Below, piece by piece: positions 35,107 through 46,138 of a stretch of 64,000 nucleotides of DNA (positions are counted from its first letter, which is position 1; every line of letters starts with the position of its first letter). The notes under the pieces are model-generated. The model saw nothing but the letters and a program-made list of their open reading frames with translations, was not told the origin of the DNA and ran no database searches. This DNA comes from Cesiribacter sp. SM1 (GTDB taxonomy: Bacteria; Bacteroidota; Bacteroidia; Cytophagales; Cyclobacteriaceae), in assembly GCF_020178975.1 (NCBI RefSeq), contig NZ_JAHXBU010000090.1, positions 307,896-371,895 of the forward strand, written 5' to 3'. Position numbers and translations under genes: made by a program.

Positions 35107-35146
35107 AGTTTATAGGGCTGTTGCGCGTTTAGCAGCAAAGCTTATT

Positions 35147-36988
35147 TTATTTCTTAGACTTTTTTACAGGCTTAGCGGCGGTTTCCTTGTTCTTTTGAGC
35201 CTCCTGGCTTGCCCTTAAGGCTTGCTCCAGGCGGGCCTGGAAACCACCCTTCTTCTTGTCTTTATTCTTCAGGCGGTTGCGCTCAATGATCTGCATTACC
35301 TTATCATCGTTCACAAAGCGCTTGATCAGGTCCTGCTGGCCAAAGGTTACAATGTTAGATACAAAGTAATAGTAGGTAAGTGCTGCTGGAAATGAGTTCA
35401 GGAAGAACAAAAAGGTAACAGGCATCAGATAGCTAAGGGTTTTCATAGGGCCCTGTACTGCTGCCGACATTTGCTGGTTACGATAGGTATAGAGAATCGT
35501 TGAAAGCGTCATCAGCAGCGTGAACAAACTCACATGATCGCCATAGGCAGGTATGGAGAATGGCAGCTGCAGTACACTATCGTAGGTGGAGAGGTCTTCT
35601 GCCCACAGGAAGCTTTCCTGGCGTAGTTCTATTGAGTTCGGGAAAAAATAGAACATGGCGAACAGAATTGGCATTTGCAGCAGCATAGGTATACAACCGC
35701 TGATCGGGTTAATGCCCAGCTGTGAGTAAAGCTTCATCTGCTCCTGCTGCATTTTCATGGGGTCATCGCCATGCTTTTCTTTCAGCTCATCTATTTGCGG
35801 CTTCAGTACCCGCATTTTAGCCATACCTATATAAGATTTATAGGTAAGCGGGAAAAGCAGCATTTTAATGAATATTACCAGCAGCAGAATAATAATGCCG
35901 TAGTTGTCGATAAACTGCTCCAGGAAGTGGAAAACAGGAATGATCAGCCACTTGTTGATGGGGCGCAGAATAAAGTAACCCAGGTCTACATTCCTGCCAA
36001 AGCCATCGGCTACATCGTTCAGCAAATAGTAGTTGTTGGGGCCAAAGAAGTAGGTGAACTGTCCGCCGGCCAGTGCAGCACTATCGGGCAGCTGCATGCG
36101 TATATCTGAGTGTTTCAGGAAAGTAGTGTCTCCTGCAGGAACTTCGGCAGCAACATAACCACCGGTAAAGGCTTTATCGGCAATGATGGCTGTGGTAAAA
36201 AACCTGTGGTTAAAACCAACCCATTTCACTGCTTCCTCTATCTGGGCCTCTTCCTTGTCAGATACATTTTTGTCCAGTTCTTCAAAGTCTTCGCCGGCAG
36301 TATAGTACTTAATGGTACTGCGCTGACGGCTATCTTCCAGCTCGCGCTCCAGGTTGCGGTAACGTTGCTGCCAGCGGTAGCTGAGTGCCTGGCTTTCCAG
36401 GTTGTTGCTTAGGCCACTGGTTTTAAACTCATACTGCAGCTGGTAGCTATCGGCGGGCAGGGTATAAATATGCTGCACCTGGCCACCATTGGCAAGCGAA
36501 AGGCTAAACACCACCTGCTGGCCGGCATCAGTAGTTCTGGTTTCAGCATTATAATACAGGTCGTACAGGTTTAAAGTACCTCTGTTGGTATTTGCCTCCA
36601 GGCTAAACTGAGCATTGCCTTCTTCGAGCAGGTAAAGTGGTTCGTGGTTATAGGTAGTGTACTCCTTAAGCAAAACACTGCTTGGGGTAGCACCTTGTGT
36701 ATTAAGGGCAACGCGCACCACCTCGTTCTCAAGCACTACTTCCCGAGCTTCGCCCTGCATGCCGGCAGCAAACTCACCCCAGCGCTGGTTTAGCTGTGCC
36801 TGGCGAACAGAATCGGGTAGTTGCTCGGCCTGGGCTGCTGCCGTATTTTGAGGAGCGCCCTCTTGTACAGCGGTAGTAGTCTGCGCGGGGGGAATAGTTT
36901 CCTGTGGAGGCTCTGGTGCAAAGAAGAACATGTACACTAAAAAGAGTACACTGATCAGCACCAGGCCGGTTACTTTATCTTTATCCAT
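35147..36988 (-). CDS. yidC: Membrane protein insertase YidC
   Basis: A 613-residue inner-membrane protein. It has an N-terminal helix (TGLVLISVLFLVYMFFFAP), a Pro/Gln-rich linker and a large periplasmic P1 domain (about 80-350). The conserved five-helix insertase core has FPLTYKSYIGMAKMRVLKPQ and INPISGCIPMLLQMPILFAMFYFF. The C-terminus is highly basic, as in many YidC proteins that bind ribosomes. The gene starts 12 bases after pyrG, so the two are co-transcribed. Confidence 0.95.
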   Translation of the reverse strand: MDKDKVTGLVLISVLFLVYMFFFAPEPPQETIPPAQTTTAVQEGAPQNTAAAQAEQLPDSVRQAQLNQRWGEFAAGMQGEAREVVLENEVVRVALNTQGATPSSVLLKEYTTYNHEPLYLLEEGNAQFSLEANTNRGTLNLYDLYYNAETRTTDAGQQVVFSLSLANGGQVQHIYTLPADSYQLQYEFKTSGLSNNLESQALSYRWQQRYRNLERELEDSRQRSTIKYYTAGEDFEELDKNVSDKEEAQIEEAVKWVGFNHRFFTTAIIADKAFTGGYVAAEVPAGDTTFLKHSDIRMQLPDSAALAGGQFTYFFGPNNYYLLNDVADGFGRNVDLGYFILRPINKWLIIPVFHFLEQFIDNYGIIILLLVIFIKMLLFPLTYKSYIGMAKMRVLKPQIDELKEKHGDDPMKMQQEQMKLYSQLGINPISGCIPMLLQMPILFAMFYFFPNSIELRQESFLWAEDLSTYDSVLQLPFSIPAYGDHVSLFTLLMTLSTILYTYRNQQMSAAVQGPMKTLSYLMPVTFLFFLNSFPAALTYYYFVSNIVTFGQQDLIKRFVNDDKVMQIIERNRLKNKDKKKGGFQARLEQALRASQEAQKNKETAAKPVKKSKK

Positions 36989-37000
36989 TATTGCGTGTTC

Positions 37001-38626
37001 TTAGTCCTTCTGTTTTTTTTGCTTGTACTCCAGCGCCGCTTTAATGAAGCGGATAAAGAGTGGATGGGGATTCAGCACTCTGCTCTTCAGCTCAGGGTGA
37101 AACTGGCCGCCAACAAACCAGGGGTGGTCTTTCAGCTCAACCATTTCTACCAGTCCGGTATCGGGGTTGATGCCCGAAGCCAGCATGCCGGCAGCTTCAA
37201 ACTCTTTTAGGTATTTGTTATTGAATTCGTAGCGGTGGCGGTGGCGCTCGCTGATCTTGTTTTTACCATATGCCTGTGCTGCCTTGCTGCCTTTGCGAAG
37301 ATCGCAGGTATAGGTGCCCAGGCGCATGGTGCCCCCCATTTCCTGTATGTTCTTCTGATCTTCCATCATGGCAATAACAGGGTGAGGTGTTTCCTTATTC
37401 ATTTCTGTAGAGTTTGCACCTTCCAGACCCAGCACATTGCGTGCAAATTCAACCACGGCCACCTGCATACCCAGGCATATGCCCAGGAACGGAATGCCAT
37501 TCTCGCGCGCAAAGCGCACCGTCTGTATCTTTCCTTCTATGCCCCTGTCGCCAAAGCCAGGTGCCACCAGTATGCCATCCAGCTCACCCAGCAGCTGTTG
37601 TGCATTTTCTGCTGTAACCTCTTCAGAATGGATCAGCTTAAGATGCACCTTACACTCATTATAAGCGCCGGCATGGGTAAAAGATTCAATAATAGATTTA
37701 TAAGCATCCGGCAGCTCAACATATTTGCCAATAAGGCCAATTCTGGTCTCGCTGGTGGGGTTTTTCAGTTTTCCTAAAAACTCTTTCCAGTGCTCAATGG
37801 CAGGCTCCTGCTTGTGCGGCATGCGCAGTTTGCTTAGCACCCGTTCATCAAGCTTTTCCTTGAGCATGAGCAGCGGTACATCATAGATAGATTCTGCATC
37901 GCGGGCCTCAATCACAGAGTTGATGTTTACGTTGCAGAACAGCGCCATCTTTTTGCGGATGTCGTTGGGCAGCGGGTGTTCTGCACGGCACACCAGTATA
38001 TCAGGCTGAATACCCGCCTCAAGCAGCTGCTTTACAGAGTGCTGGGTAGGCTTGGTTTTTAGCTCGCCGGCAGATTTAAGGTAGGGCACTAGTGTGAGGT
38101 GTATCACCAGGAAGTTATTCTGGCCAACCTCCCATTTTACCTGGCGTACAGCTTCTATAAACGGCAGGGACTCTATATCGCCAACACAGCCGCCAATTTC
38201 GGTGATGATGAAATCGTACTCACCGGTTTCGCCCAGCAGGTAAACGTTTCTTTTGATCTCGTCGGTAATATGGGGTACTACCTGAACGGTTTTTCCCAGG
38301 AATTTACCCTGCCGTTCTGCCGTGATTACATTGTGGTAAATACGGCCGGTGGTAATATTATTGGCCTGTGAGGTGCTGATATCCAGAAAACGCTCATAGT
38401 GCCCAAGGTCAAGATCGGTTTCTGCACCGTCCTCGGTTACGTAGCATTCGCCATGCTCGTAGGGGTTGAGGGTGCCCGGATCGATGTTGATGTAGGGGTC
38501 GAATTTCTGGATGGTAACCCGAAAGCCGCGGGCTTGCAGTAACTTGCCAAGGGATGCTGATATGATGCCCTTGCCTAGGGATGAAGTTACTCCGCCCGTA
38601 ACGAAGATATATTTAGCTGATGACAT
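37001..38626 (-). CDS. pyrG: CTP synthase
   Basis: A 541-residue enzyme that makes CTP from UTP with glutamine. The N-terminal synthetase domain begins [20 protein letters not shown] and contains [19 protein letters not shown]. The C-terminal glutamine amidotransferase domain has the nucleophile block [17 protein letters not shown] and the closing HPELKSR. Length is normal. It is the first gene of the pyrG-yidC unit, with a -7 box about 32 bases before its ATG. Confidence 0.97.
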   Translation of the reverse strand: MSSAKYIFVTGGVTSSLGKGIISASLGKLLQARGFRVTIQKFDPYINIDPGTLNPYEHGECYVTEDGAETDLDLGHYERFLDISTSQANNITTGRIYHNVITAERQGKFLGKTVQVVPHITDEIKRNVYLLGETGEYDFIITEIGGCVGDIESLPFIEAVRQVKWEVGQNNFLVIHLTLVPYLKSAGELKTKPTQHSVKQLLEAGIQPDILVCRAEHPLPNDIRKKMALFCNVNINSVIEARDAESIYDVPLLMLKEKLDERVLSKLRMPHKQEPAIEHWKEFLGKLKNPTSETRIGLIGKYVELPDAYKSIIESFTHAGAYNECKVHLKLIHSEEVTAENAQQLLGELDGILVAPGFGDRGIEGKIQTVRFARENGIPFLGICLGMQVAVVEFARNVLGLEGANSTEMNKETPHPVIAMMEDQKNIQEMGGTMRLGTYTCDLRKGSKAAQAYGKNKISERHRHRYEFNNKYLKEFEAAGMLASGINPDTGLVEMVELKDHPWFVGGQFHPELKSRVLNPHPLFIRFIKAALEYKQKKQKD

Positions 38627-38657
38627 TCACGTACTTAAAATCACGACTTACGGGGTA

Positions 38658-38665
38658 CAAAGGTA
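38658..38665 (-). promoter_or_regulatory. -7 promoter box of pyrG-yidC
   Basis: The minus strand reads TACCTTTG, an exact TAnnTTTG match, 31 bases before the pyrG ATG. No -33 TTG is visible at the right distance. Confidence 0.5.
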
Positions 38666-39073
38666 GCCTTTTTAAAGCAATAAAGTAAGCGGGCTTTTCT
38701 TTTTTATCTGAGCGGGCTGCAGGGCGGAACGGCGGCATCAGTCTGTGAAAAATTCTATTAGTTGAAGATTAAAAAATTGTTTCCAGGCTGTGTTCGTCTT
38801 GTACTTATCTGTATTGATGGTGGGTAGCGGGGTGTAGGCGAGGGGTGGGGTTGTATTGTTGGAAACGGGGTGTGTATTATTTCCACATATAGTACTTTTC
38901 AAATACTAATGGTCTAACGTTAAAGTTCAATTATGCTGCTTTTGGAGCATTACATTAGCCTTGTAAGGTGTGCGCCCTTTTTTGCAGATTTTACTTTGAG
39001 GCCCGCTGTACCTTTAGACTGTTGGTTAATGCCCGCATAGGGCTATATCATCAGAACTAAAGGAGAAAGCGCA
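38666..39073. other. Intergenic region upstream of the giant PKD gene
   Basis: About 400 bases lie between divergent pyrG and the PKD gene. A near-match TACCTTTA at 39009-39016 could be the -7 box of the PKD gene, but there is no convincing -33. A GT-rich stretch at about 38815-38880 is unexplained. No RNA gene or small ORF is seen. Confidence 0.35.
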
Positions 39074-42000
39074 TTGAAAAAGTTTACCATACTACTCCAT
39101 TCTTTTATTATGCTGCTGTTTATAGGCCTGGGGGACTCACAAGCCCAGGATTGCAGTATTTTTAACCATGCGGGCGGAGACATTGTGCCCAATAAGAAGT
39201 GTGCTCCTGTGGATGTAACCGTTGCGGCAAGATTTTCTTCCGCTGCAGGACCTGATGTGCTCAGCGACATGAAAATCAGGATTGACTGGGGAGATGGCAG
39301 CGCACCTACTATATTTTTACCAACTGTCAGCAAAAAAGCCGATGGTAATTGGTTGTATGCAATCGAAAATATTACACACGTTTACCCTAAAGGCGGTACA
39401 CAGTGTAATTACGATGTAGTAGCCAATCCGATGGTAAATGGGGTAGTGTGTCCCTCTCAACTTTATTCGGGTAACGTTACTGTATGGGATACCGATAATT
39501 TTAACGGCGGCCAGATTGCACTGGACCCTCAATACTATTATATGTGTCCGGGCGAAGAGTTCAGTCTTAAATTTAATGACATTTCACTATGGAACTGTAC
39601 TCCGCCTCTAGAAAATGACAATATAAACTATCCTGCCCGCTGGACACAGTTTATCTATGGCACCAATACAAGTCCGGGCACACGTATTAGCGGTGTTCAG
39701 GTAGATGGTGCCTCACAGCCTTATCCATACCGTGGCGACATTAAACCTCATCCTGACTATCAACTGGCCCCCAACCACACCAGCTATGTAGTGAGAGTGC
39801 CGGCAACAGCCCAGGTTGGCGAGGTCTTCGAAATTACACTGCGCAACTGGAACACCTGTAATCCCTACGATGATCCGACAAAATTGGGTGGTCCGGCAAA
39901 CGCAGCCGAGGGTGACAACGCCCCGGTAACCAACATTGCTATCATTAAAATTATAGACAGACCGGAAGGAACCATTACGACTCGTAATAAAAACAATGTT
40001 GTTACAGAAAGCTTTTGCCCGGGAGATAAGGTAAGCTTTGCTGGTTCGCAGACAAATGCAAATGTTAAAAATGTTCAGTATGACTGGTTTGTGTACAACG
40101 ACGAGGCTGGGAATGAGCTACTTGACAAAAAGGTAAACGGGAAAACCTGGAGTATTGATGAAGGCTTTCCAACTGCCGGTAAGAAGCTGGTCAGGATGCG
40201 AATCAGGAACAAAGATGCCTCTAACGCCTGCTGGGGCGAAATAGATAAGATTATTAATGTGTATGCGGCCCCGCAGGTAGACCAAAGCCTGAACGGTATG
40301 CCCGGTGCACTGCAGGAAATTTGCTGGGATAATACTCCCATTCCCATGCAGTTTGGCTTTGATCTTTTCAGTGCCAATGATTATAAGTATCAGCTACACC
40401 TGTTTAAGCGAAACAGTACAGCTACTGATCCTGATAGTGTCAGCACGGCGGAGCAAAATGTGGCAGCAAATTTTGCTGCTGCAGCAACACATGATGTAAA
40501 CTTTACCAAAGCTGGTTCTTACCGGGTATGGCTTACTGCCACAGACCGTATTACCGGTTGTAGCACCACCAAAGAAAGCGAGGTGGTGGTACGAGATAAG
40601 CCGAAAGCAGCCTTTAGTTTCCCAAATCTGTGCGAAGGCCTGCCTGTTAAATTTACCAACGCCTCTACCTTAGGCATCTCTGTTAAAGGTGATGTGATTA
40701 GCTCCTGGGAATGGGATTTAGACTACAACGGCACTACTTTTAATGCAGATCATAATGGTGATGCTGAGTTTGAACATACCTATGCTGCCTCTGGTACTTA
40801 CCAGGTAGCACTGAAGGTTACTACTGCTGCTGGTTGCTCAGATATGCTGGTGAAAACGGTGCAGGTGAAACCAGTTCCGAATGCAGCCTTGAGCTACGAC
40901 TATACACAGCCAATCTGCCCCGGTGATCCGGTTATTTTCAGTAACCTATCCAGCAATGCCACCAGCAGGTTTCCTGATGGTGTTACTTACACGCTGGTGG
41001 TGCGTGATAATACCACCTCCAACCGCTACCCGATGCCGGACCCAACGCAAACCCTGCGTTTTACCAATGCAACAGCTAACATAAAGGAGTATGAGATCTG
41101 GCTGGAAGCACAGGCAAATGCTCCTAATAACTGTACATTTACCAGCAGTATATTAAAGGTAGAAGTAAAACCCGGTGCAATAGCAGGCTTTACTGCACCT
41201 GGCTACGATCCCCTGCAGCCTAATTGTACACCAGCAGATTTAAAACTGGTGGTGAACCAGGCAACTATTGATATTGATGCAGACCGCTACATCTGGACTG
41301 TTTTGCTTGGTACCAGTCAGGTAAAACAGGTTGTTCAGGAAAAAGGGACTGCTGATTTTGGAACGTTGCTATACACTGCACTTAACACTACTACTGCTCC
41401 ACTCACCTATACCGTGCATCTGGAGGCAGAAAAGGGTAGTATGTGTACAGTGCCTGCTGAAGAAAAATTCAGGATAAGCCCTATATCGCTTGCAGATTAT
41501 ACCGTTACGCAACTAAGCCAAAACTGCGAAGAGACAGTGCTGGAGGTAAAGGTGAACAACCCTTCCGGCATTCGTAATTTCCACTGGAAAATCTTTCCCG
41601 ATCCGGATAACCTCTCCACGATTACGTATGACGACCATTTTCAGCTCGTATACAAGCGCCCAACGGTTACAGCGCCTTCCTATAATGTGGATCTGGAGCT
41701 GATCACTGAGAATTATTATGAGTGCCAGAGCCTGCCGCTCGCTAAAACCGCTACCATTATTCCGCAGGAGCTGGATGATGTGAAAGTTGTGATTGTTTCT
41801 GGTAATGACAGCGGCTGCAGCCCTCTGGAGGTGGAGTTTGAAAACCAGACAGGCGCTGCGCCAGCAGGTACTGTATATACAGTGATGATGCGCCATGGCA
41901 GCGCACCGGAAGAAGAACTGGTGCCCCTAAGTGGCAGTGCTGCCACACGCTTTACCTATAAGTTTATCAAAGAAGGTAATTACCAGGTATGGTTAAAAGC

Positions 42001-45000
42001 CACAGCCCCTGATGGCTGCGTGCGCTACCAGACTGTACCCACCCAGGTTATAGTATACCCAATACCCAATGCTGATTTTACTGTTGATAATACTGAGGGT
42101 TGCGGGCCACTTACTGTAAGCTTCAATAAAGCAAACATCACAGGTACAAAGCGAACCTGGCAGGTAACTGATTTAACTACAAATCAGCTGGTGTATGGCC
42201 CTGCCGTATTCGATCCGGCATCTTCAGATAATTTCAGCTTTATAGAGCTTCAGAATAAAACTACTGCCACAAAAGAATACAGAATTTCACTTCAGACAGA
42301 ATCTGCACAGGGTTGCACGGCAGCATCCAGTGTAGTGGTTAAGGTGCATCCCGAGCCGCAGGCAAGTTTTGATGTGCTGGGCAGCACAAATATCTGCGAA
42401 CCTTATACAATCAATGTAAAAAATACATCCTCCAACCCGGCAGGCACAACCTATACCTGGGAGTGGGGCGATGGTACCAGTACTACCAGTACAAGCAACA
42501 GCTTAACAAAAACATATACTAATACCAGTTATAGTATAACGCTTAACTACCCCGTTCGCTTAACAGCCAAAACTCCTAATGGCTGTACGGCAGAATCGGT
42601 GGTACAGGTATCGGTAGCGCCCAGGGTGCTGGCAGATTTTGAGGCAGATCGTCTGAGCGGATGTGCGCCGCTGCAGGTTAATTTTACCAACCGCTCACAG
42701 GGCAACACTGGCTCCGGCAGTGGATGGTTTATCCGTAAGCCAGGCACCACTACCTTCGAAGCACAGGGCAGTCCCCTAAGTAGCTACAGCTTTACCAACA
42801 CAGGTAATACTACGGTAACCTACGAGGTGCGATATGTAGCCACCAACAGTGCAGGCTGTACAGATGAGAAAACACGTACCATCACGGTGCACCCGGAGGT
42901 TAAGCAACAGATTACTGCAGATGTGGTACAGGGTTGCGGACCACTGCTGGTAACTTTCAGTAATCTGTCGCCACAACCCGATGTAAAGTATACCTGGCAG
43001 TGGGGCGATGGCAGCGCTGATGGAGTAACCACTACGGCTACAAGCATTCAGCATACTTTTGAGAATACCTCTGCCACCACACAACGCCGCTACACTGTAA
43101 AGGTGCTGGCGGAAAATACACAGTCTGGCTGCGTGGCTACTTTCAGCCAGGAGGTTGTGGTGTATCCGCTGGTAATTGCTAATGTGGTGCCATCTGTTAC
43201 AGAAGGTTGTGCTCCGCTGCAGCTAAGCGTCCGGAACAACAGCCTGAATGCAGCTTCGCACAACTGGAGAATAGTGCGCAAAGATACAGGTGCAGAAGTG
43301 TTTGCAAGCACAGATGCAGTGCCTGGCATACCCCCGCTCACCAACACAACAAATACTAATATAATATATGAGGTAATTTATAAAGCAGCCAGTGCAGAGT
43401 CCTGTACCAGTGAGCAGAAACACCAGATCACAGTTTATCCAACCGTGCTGGCAGATTTTAGCATGGATAAAGATGCTGGCTGTGGACCCTTTGCGGTTAC
43501 TTTTAGCAACACTAACCTACAGCCTGGCGTAACCTACACCTGGCAGTGGGGCGATGGCAGCGCCGATGTAGTAACTACAACACAAGCAAGTGTTACCCAC
43601 AGCTTTGAAAATACCTCTGCCACCACACAGCGTCTGTTTAAAGTAAGATTGCTGGCAGAAAATACAGTAACCGGCTGCAAGGCAAGCATCACCAAAGATG
43701 TGGTAGTATATGCGCAGGTGCAGGCAAACGTAACGCCATCGGTAACTGCCGGCTGCAGCCCGCTACAGCTAAGTTTCCAGAATAACAGTCAGAATGCTGC
43801 TACTCACAGCTGGGAGGTGATAAGAAAGAATGATGGAACTTTAGTACATGCTTCATCAGAACGTTTCCCGGCTCTTCCGCAACTTACCAATACCACGAAT
43901 GCTGATCTGGTGTACGAAGTGCGTTACCGGGCTGGCAGTGCGGAGGGGTGTACCAGCTTTCAGAAGTTTGATATAACCGTTAACCCTGCTGTGGCAGCTG
44001 CTTTCAGCATGGATAAAACGAATGGCTGCAATCCGCTGGATGTAACCTTTACCAACACCAGTATACAGCCCGGTGTAACTTACACCTGGCAGTGGGGCGA
44101 TGGCAGCGCCGATGAAGTAACAACTACGGCAGCCAGTATAAGCCACAGGTTTGAGAATACCTCAACTTCTGTACAGCGTCGTTACATGGTACGCCTGCTG
44201 GCGAACAATACTGCTACGGGTTGTTCGGCCACTACCAGCCAGGAGGTTGTGGTATATCCGCAGGTGCAGGCAAATGTGGTACCGTCTGTTACAGAAGGCT
44301 GCGGTCCGCTGCAGCTTAGCTTCCAGAATAACAGCCAGAATGCAGATACCCATAGCTGGCGCATTGTTAGAACAGATAATGGTACAGAGGTATTCGCCAG
44401 CACCAACCGCATTCCTGATGTGCCGCTGCTGACCAATGCAACAGCCAGCCCGCTGGTGTTCCAGGTAACTTATGTAGCCACCAGCCCACAAGGCTGTACC
44501 AGTCAGCAACAGCACGATATTACAGTGTACCCTGGTATTGCAGCGGCCTTCAATATGGATGTAAGTTCGGCTGCCTGCGGACCTACCACGGTTACCTTTA
44601 CCAATACCAACATCCAGGCAGGGGTGGAGTACAGCTGGAACTGGGGCGATGGTACTGCCGCAGAGGTGACAACTACCGAAGCCCAGATTCAGCATGTGTT
44701 CACCAACGACAGAATAGACCGCAGCAGATTTTATGAAGTTACCCTCACGGCTACCAATACGGCATATGGCTGTAAATCGGTATTCCGCCAGACGGTTACG
44801 GTAAACCCAACACTGCTGGTAAATGTGCAGCCTGATAAGCAGGTGATCTGTGCACCCGATAAAGTAGTATTTGCAAACAGATCACAGAATGTGAGCACGC
44901 ATGAGTGGTGGTACCGGCTAAAAGGCACTACTGACAAACTGGAGGTGCGCAATTCTGCCGAAGTGGAATACGAGTTTACCAACACCACCGATGCAGTACA

Positions 45001-46138
45001 GGAAATGGAGGTAGTATATGTGGGTACCAACCCAAGTGGATGTTCTGCCACAGCGGTGCATACCATTACCGTATATCCTTCGCTGGAGCCTGCATTTATG
45101 GTAGATGATGATCAGCCAAACCTGCCTAATGCAGTGGTAACTATTACCAATACTACGCCGCATGCAAGTGCCTGGAGCTACCAGTGGAATTTTGGCGACG
45201 GTACCACCAGCACCGAAGTTAACCCTGCGCCTAAAACGTACAATGCATACGGAACCTACATCATCACCCTTACTATTTCTAACGGGCGCTGCACAGCTAC
45301 CTATGATAAAGAGATAAAGGTTGGCGATACCGCTCCTGTTGTAGATTTTGAGTCGGTGCCTATCGCAGGCTGTGCACCACTGCCGGTGCAGTTCAATAAC
45401 GAAAGCGAGTTTACCGATCCAAACAGCTATTACTGGGATTTTGGTGACGGTAAGGGCTTTTCAACGGCAGAAAGCCCCTCTTACACCTACTTTACACCAG
45501 GTCAGTACGAGGTTACACTAACCGCCAGGAACAAAACCGGTGAAACCAGCACCATGACCAAGAAAATGGTTACAGTGTACGGTGTGCCTAAAGCCGATTT
45601 CAGCATACGTGAGGCAGTTGTGAACGTGCCCGGAGATCCGGTTTATGTAGCCAACTTCTCTGTAGATGCTACTACCTACCTCTGGGATTTTGGCGACGGG
45701 ACTACCTACACCGATAAAAACCCGGTGCACTACTACCAGGAACCAGGTGTTTACAGCATCACCCTTATCGCAGCCAATGAATGGGGTTGTGCCGATACCC
45801 TGCACATGCCAGAGGCAGTAACAGCAGAGGCTGGTGGTAAAATCAAAATTCCGAATGCCTTTACCCCTGATCCGGGTGGCCCTAATGGCGGAAACGTTGA
45901 AGAAGGAAACAACGACGTGTTCTTTCCGATACTGGATGGTGGTATTACCAAATACAACATGCGCATTTACAACAGGTGGGGTGAGCTCTTATTTGAAACC
46001 ACCGATCGTAAAATGGGCTGGAACGGCTACTACAAAGGCCGCCTCTGTAAATCAGATGTATACGCCTACAAGATTTATGTAGAGTTTAGCGATGGCAAAA
46101 CCCTGCAGCAAATAGGCGACGTAACCTTGATCCGCTAA
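39074..46138 (+). CDS. Giant PKD-repeat adhesin-like protein with type IX sorting domain
   Basis: A 2354-residue secreted protein. The start is TTG at 39074, preceded by AAGGAG-like purines and followed by a signal peptide (LLHSFIMLLFIGLGDSQAQ). Most of the protein is a chain of immunoglobulin-like PKD and related domains of about 90 residues, many with a WDFGDG or WQWGDG core and a paired GC...GC cysteine pattern. Residues about 1190-2010 repeat with a 182-residue (546-bp) period. The last 90 residues (IPNAFTPDPGG ... YNRWGELLFET) form the gliding-motility/type B T9SS C-terminal domain. PorP/SprF follows directly. It is probably a surface or extracellular adhesin; its ligand is unknown. Confidence 0.9.
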   Translation: MKKFTILLHSFIMLLFIGLGDSQAQDCSIFNHAGGDIVPNKKCAPVDVTVAARFSSAAGPDVLSDMKIRIDWGDGSAPTIFLPTVSKKADGNWLYAIENITHVYPKGGTQCNYDVVANPMVNGVVCPSQLYSGNVTVWDTDNFNGGQIALDPQYYYMCPGEEFSLKFNDISLWNCTPPLENDNINYPARWTQFIYGTNTSPGTRISGVQVDGASQPYPYRGDIKPHPDYQLAPNHTSYVVRVPATAQVGEVFEITLRNWNTCNPYDDPTKLGGPANAAEGDNAPVTNIAIIKIIDRPEGTITTRNKNNVVTESFCPGDKVSFAGSQTNANVKNVQYDWFVYNDEAGNELLDKKVNGKTWSIDEGFPTAGKKLVRMRIRNKDASNACWGEIDKIINVYAAPQVDQSLNGMPGALQEICWDNTPIPMQFGFDLFSANDYKYQLHLFKRNSTATDPDSVSTAEQNVAANFAAAATHDVNFTKAGSYRVWLTATDRITGCSTTKESEVVVRDKPKAAFSFPNLCEGLPVKFTNASTLGISVKGDVISSWEWDLDYNGTTFNADHNGDAEFEHTYAASGTYQVALKVTTAAGCSDMLVKTVQVKPVPNAALSYDYTQPICPGDPVIFSNLSSNATSRFPDGVTYTLVVRDNTTSNRYPMPDPTQTLRFTNATANIKEYEIWLEAQANAPNNCTFTSSILKVEVKPGAIAGFTAPGYDPLQPNCTPADLKLVVNQATIDIDADRYIWTVLLGTSQVKQVVQEKGTADFGTLLYTALNTTTAPLTYTVHLEAEKGSMCTVPAEEKFRISPISLADYTVTQLSQNCEETVLEVKVNNPSGIRNFHWKIFPDPDNLSTITYDDHFQLVYKRPTVTAPSYNVDLELITENYYECQSLPLAKTATIIPQELDDVKVVIVSGNDSGCSPLEVEFENQTGAAPAGTVYTVMMRHGSAPEEELVPLSGSAATRFTYKFIKEGNYQVWLKATAPDGCVRYQTVPTQVIVYPIPNADFTVDNTEGCGPLTVSFNKANITGTKRTWQVTDLTTNQLVYGPAVFDPASSDNFSFIELQNKTTATKEYRISLQTESAQGCTAASSVVVKVHPEPQASFDVLGSTNICEPYTINVKNTSSNPAGTTYTWEWGDGTSTTSTSNSLTKTYTNTSYSITLNYPVRLTAKTPNGCTAESVVQVSVAPRVLADFEADRLSGCAPLQVNFTNRSQGNTGSGSGWFIRKPGTTTFEAQGSPLSSYSFTNTGNTTVTYEVRYVATNSAGCTDEKTRTITVHPEVKQQITADVVQGCGPLLVTFSNLSPQPDVKYTWQWGDGSADGVTTTATSIQHTFENTSATTQRRYTVKVLAENTQSGCVATFSQEVVVYPLVIANVVPSVTEGCAPLQLSVRNNSLNAASHNWRIVRKDTGAEVFASTDAVPGIPPLTNTTNTNIIYEVIYKAASAESCTSEQKHQITVYPTVLADFSMDKDAGCGPFAVTFSNTNLQPGVTYTWQWGDGSADVVTTTQASVTHSFENTSATTQRLFKVRLLAENTVTGCKASITKDVVVYAQVQANVTPSVTAGCSPLQLSFQNNSQNAATHSWEVIRKNDGTLVHASSERFPALPQLTNTTNADLVYEVRYRAGSAEGCTSFQKFDITVNPAVAAAFSMDKTNGCNPLDVTFTNTSIQPGVTYTWQWGDGSADEVTTTAASISHRFENTSTSVQRRYMVRLLANNTATGCSATTSQEVVVYPQVQANVVPSVTEGCGPLQLSFQNNSQNADTHSWRIVRTDNGTEVFASTNRIPDVPLLTNATASPLVFQVTYVATSPQGCTSQQQHDITVYPGIAAAFNMDVSSAACGPTTVTFTNTNIQAGVEYSWNWGDGTAAEVTTTEAQIQHVFTNDRIDRSRFYEVTLTATNTAYGCKSVFRQTVTVNPTLLVNVQPDKQVICAPDKVVFANRSQNVSTHEWWYRLKGTTDKLEVRNSAEVEYEFTNTTDAVQEMEVVYVGTNPSGCSATAVHTITVYPSLEPAFMVDDDQPNLPNAVVTITNTTPHASAWSYQWNFGDGTTSTEVNPAPKTYNAYGTYIITLTISNGRCTATYDKEIKVGDTAPVVDFESVPIAGCAPLPVQFNNESEFTDPNSYYWDFGDGKGFSTAESPSYTYFTPGQYEVTLTARNKTGETSTMTKKMVTVYGVPKADFSIREAVVNVPGDPVYVANFSVDATTYLWDFGDGTTYTDKNPVHYYQEPGVYSITLIAANEWGCADTLHMPEAVTAEAGGKIKIPNAFTPDPGGPNGGNVEEGNNDVFFPILDGGITKYNMRIYNRWGELLFETTDRKMGWNGYYKGRLCKSDVYAYKIYVEFSDGKTLQQIGDVTLIR
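42625..45090 (+). repeat. 546-bp tandem repeats inside the PKD gene
   Basis: The core CTGGCAGTGGGGCGATGG recurs at about 42994, 43540 and 44086. A diverged copy lies at about 44635, giving spacings of 546, 546 and 549 bases. Each unit encodes two domains: one with a YTWQWGDGSAD core and one starting NVVPSVTEGCGPLQLS. The high DNA identity suggests recent unequal recombination. Confidence 0.8.

Noticed and set aside
38815..38880. GT-rich stretch between pyrG and the PKD gene as a possible regulatory RNA
   Set aside because: No fold, promoter or terminator could be identified.
42547..45163. Many minus-strand frames opposite the PKD repeats
   Set aside because: They recur with the same period as the repeat and are shadows of the sense gene.
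39074..46138. CRISPR-like periodicity in the PKD gene
   Set aside because: The 546-base repeats are coding, in frame and much longer than CRISPR units.
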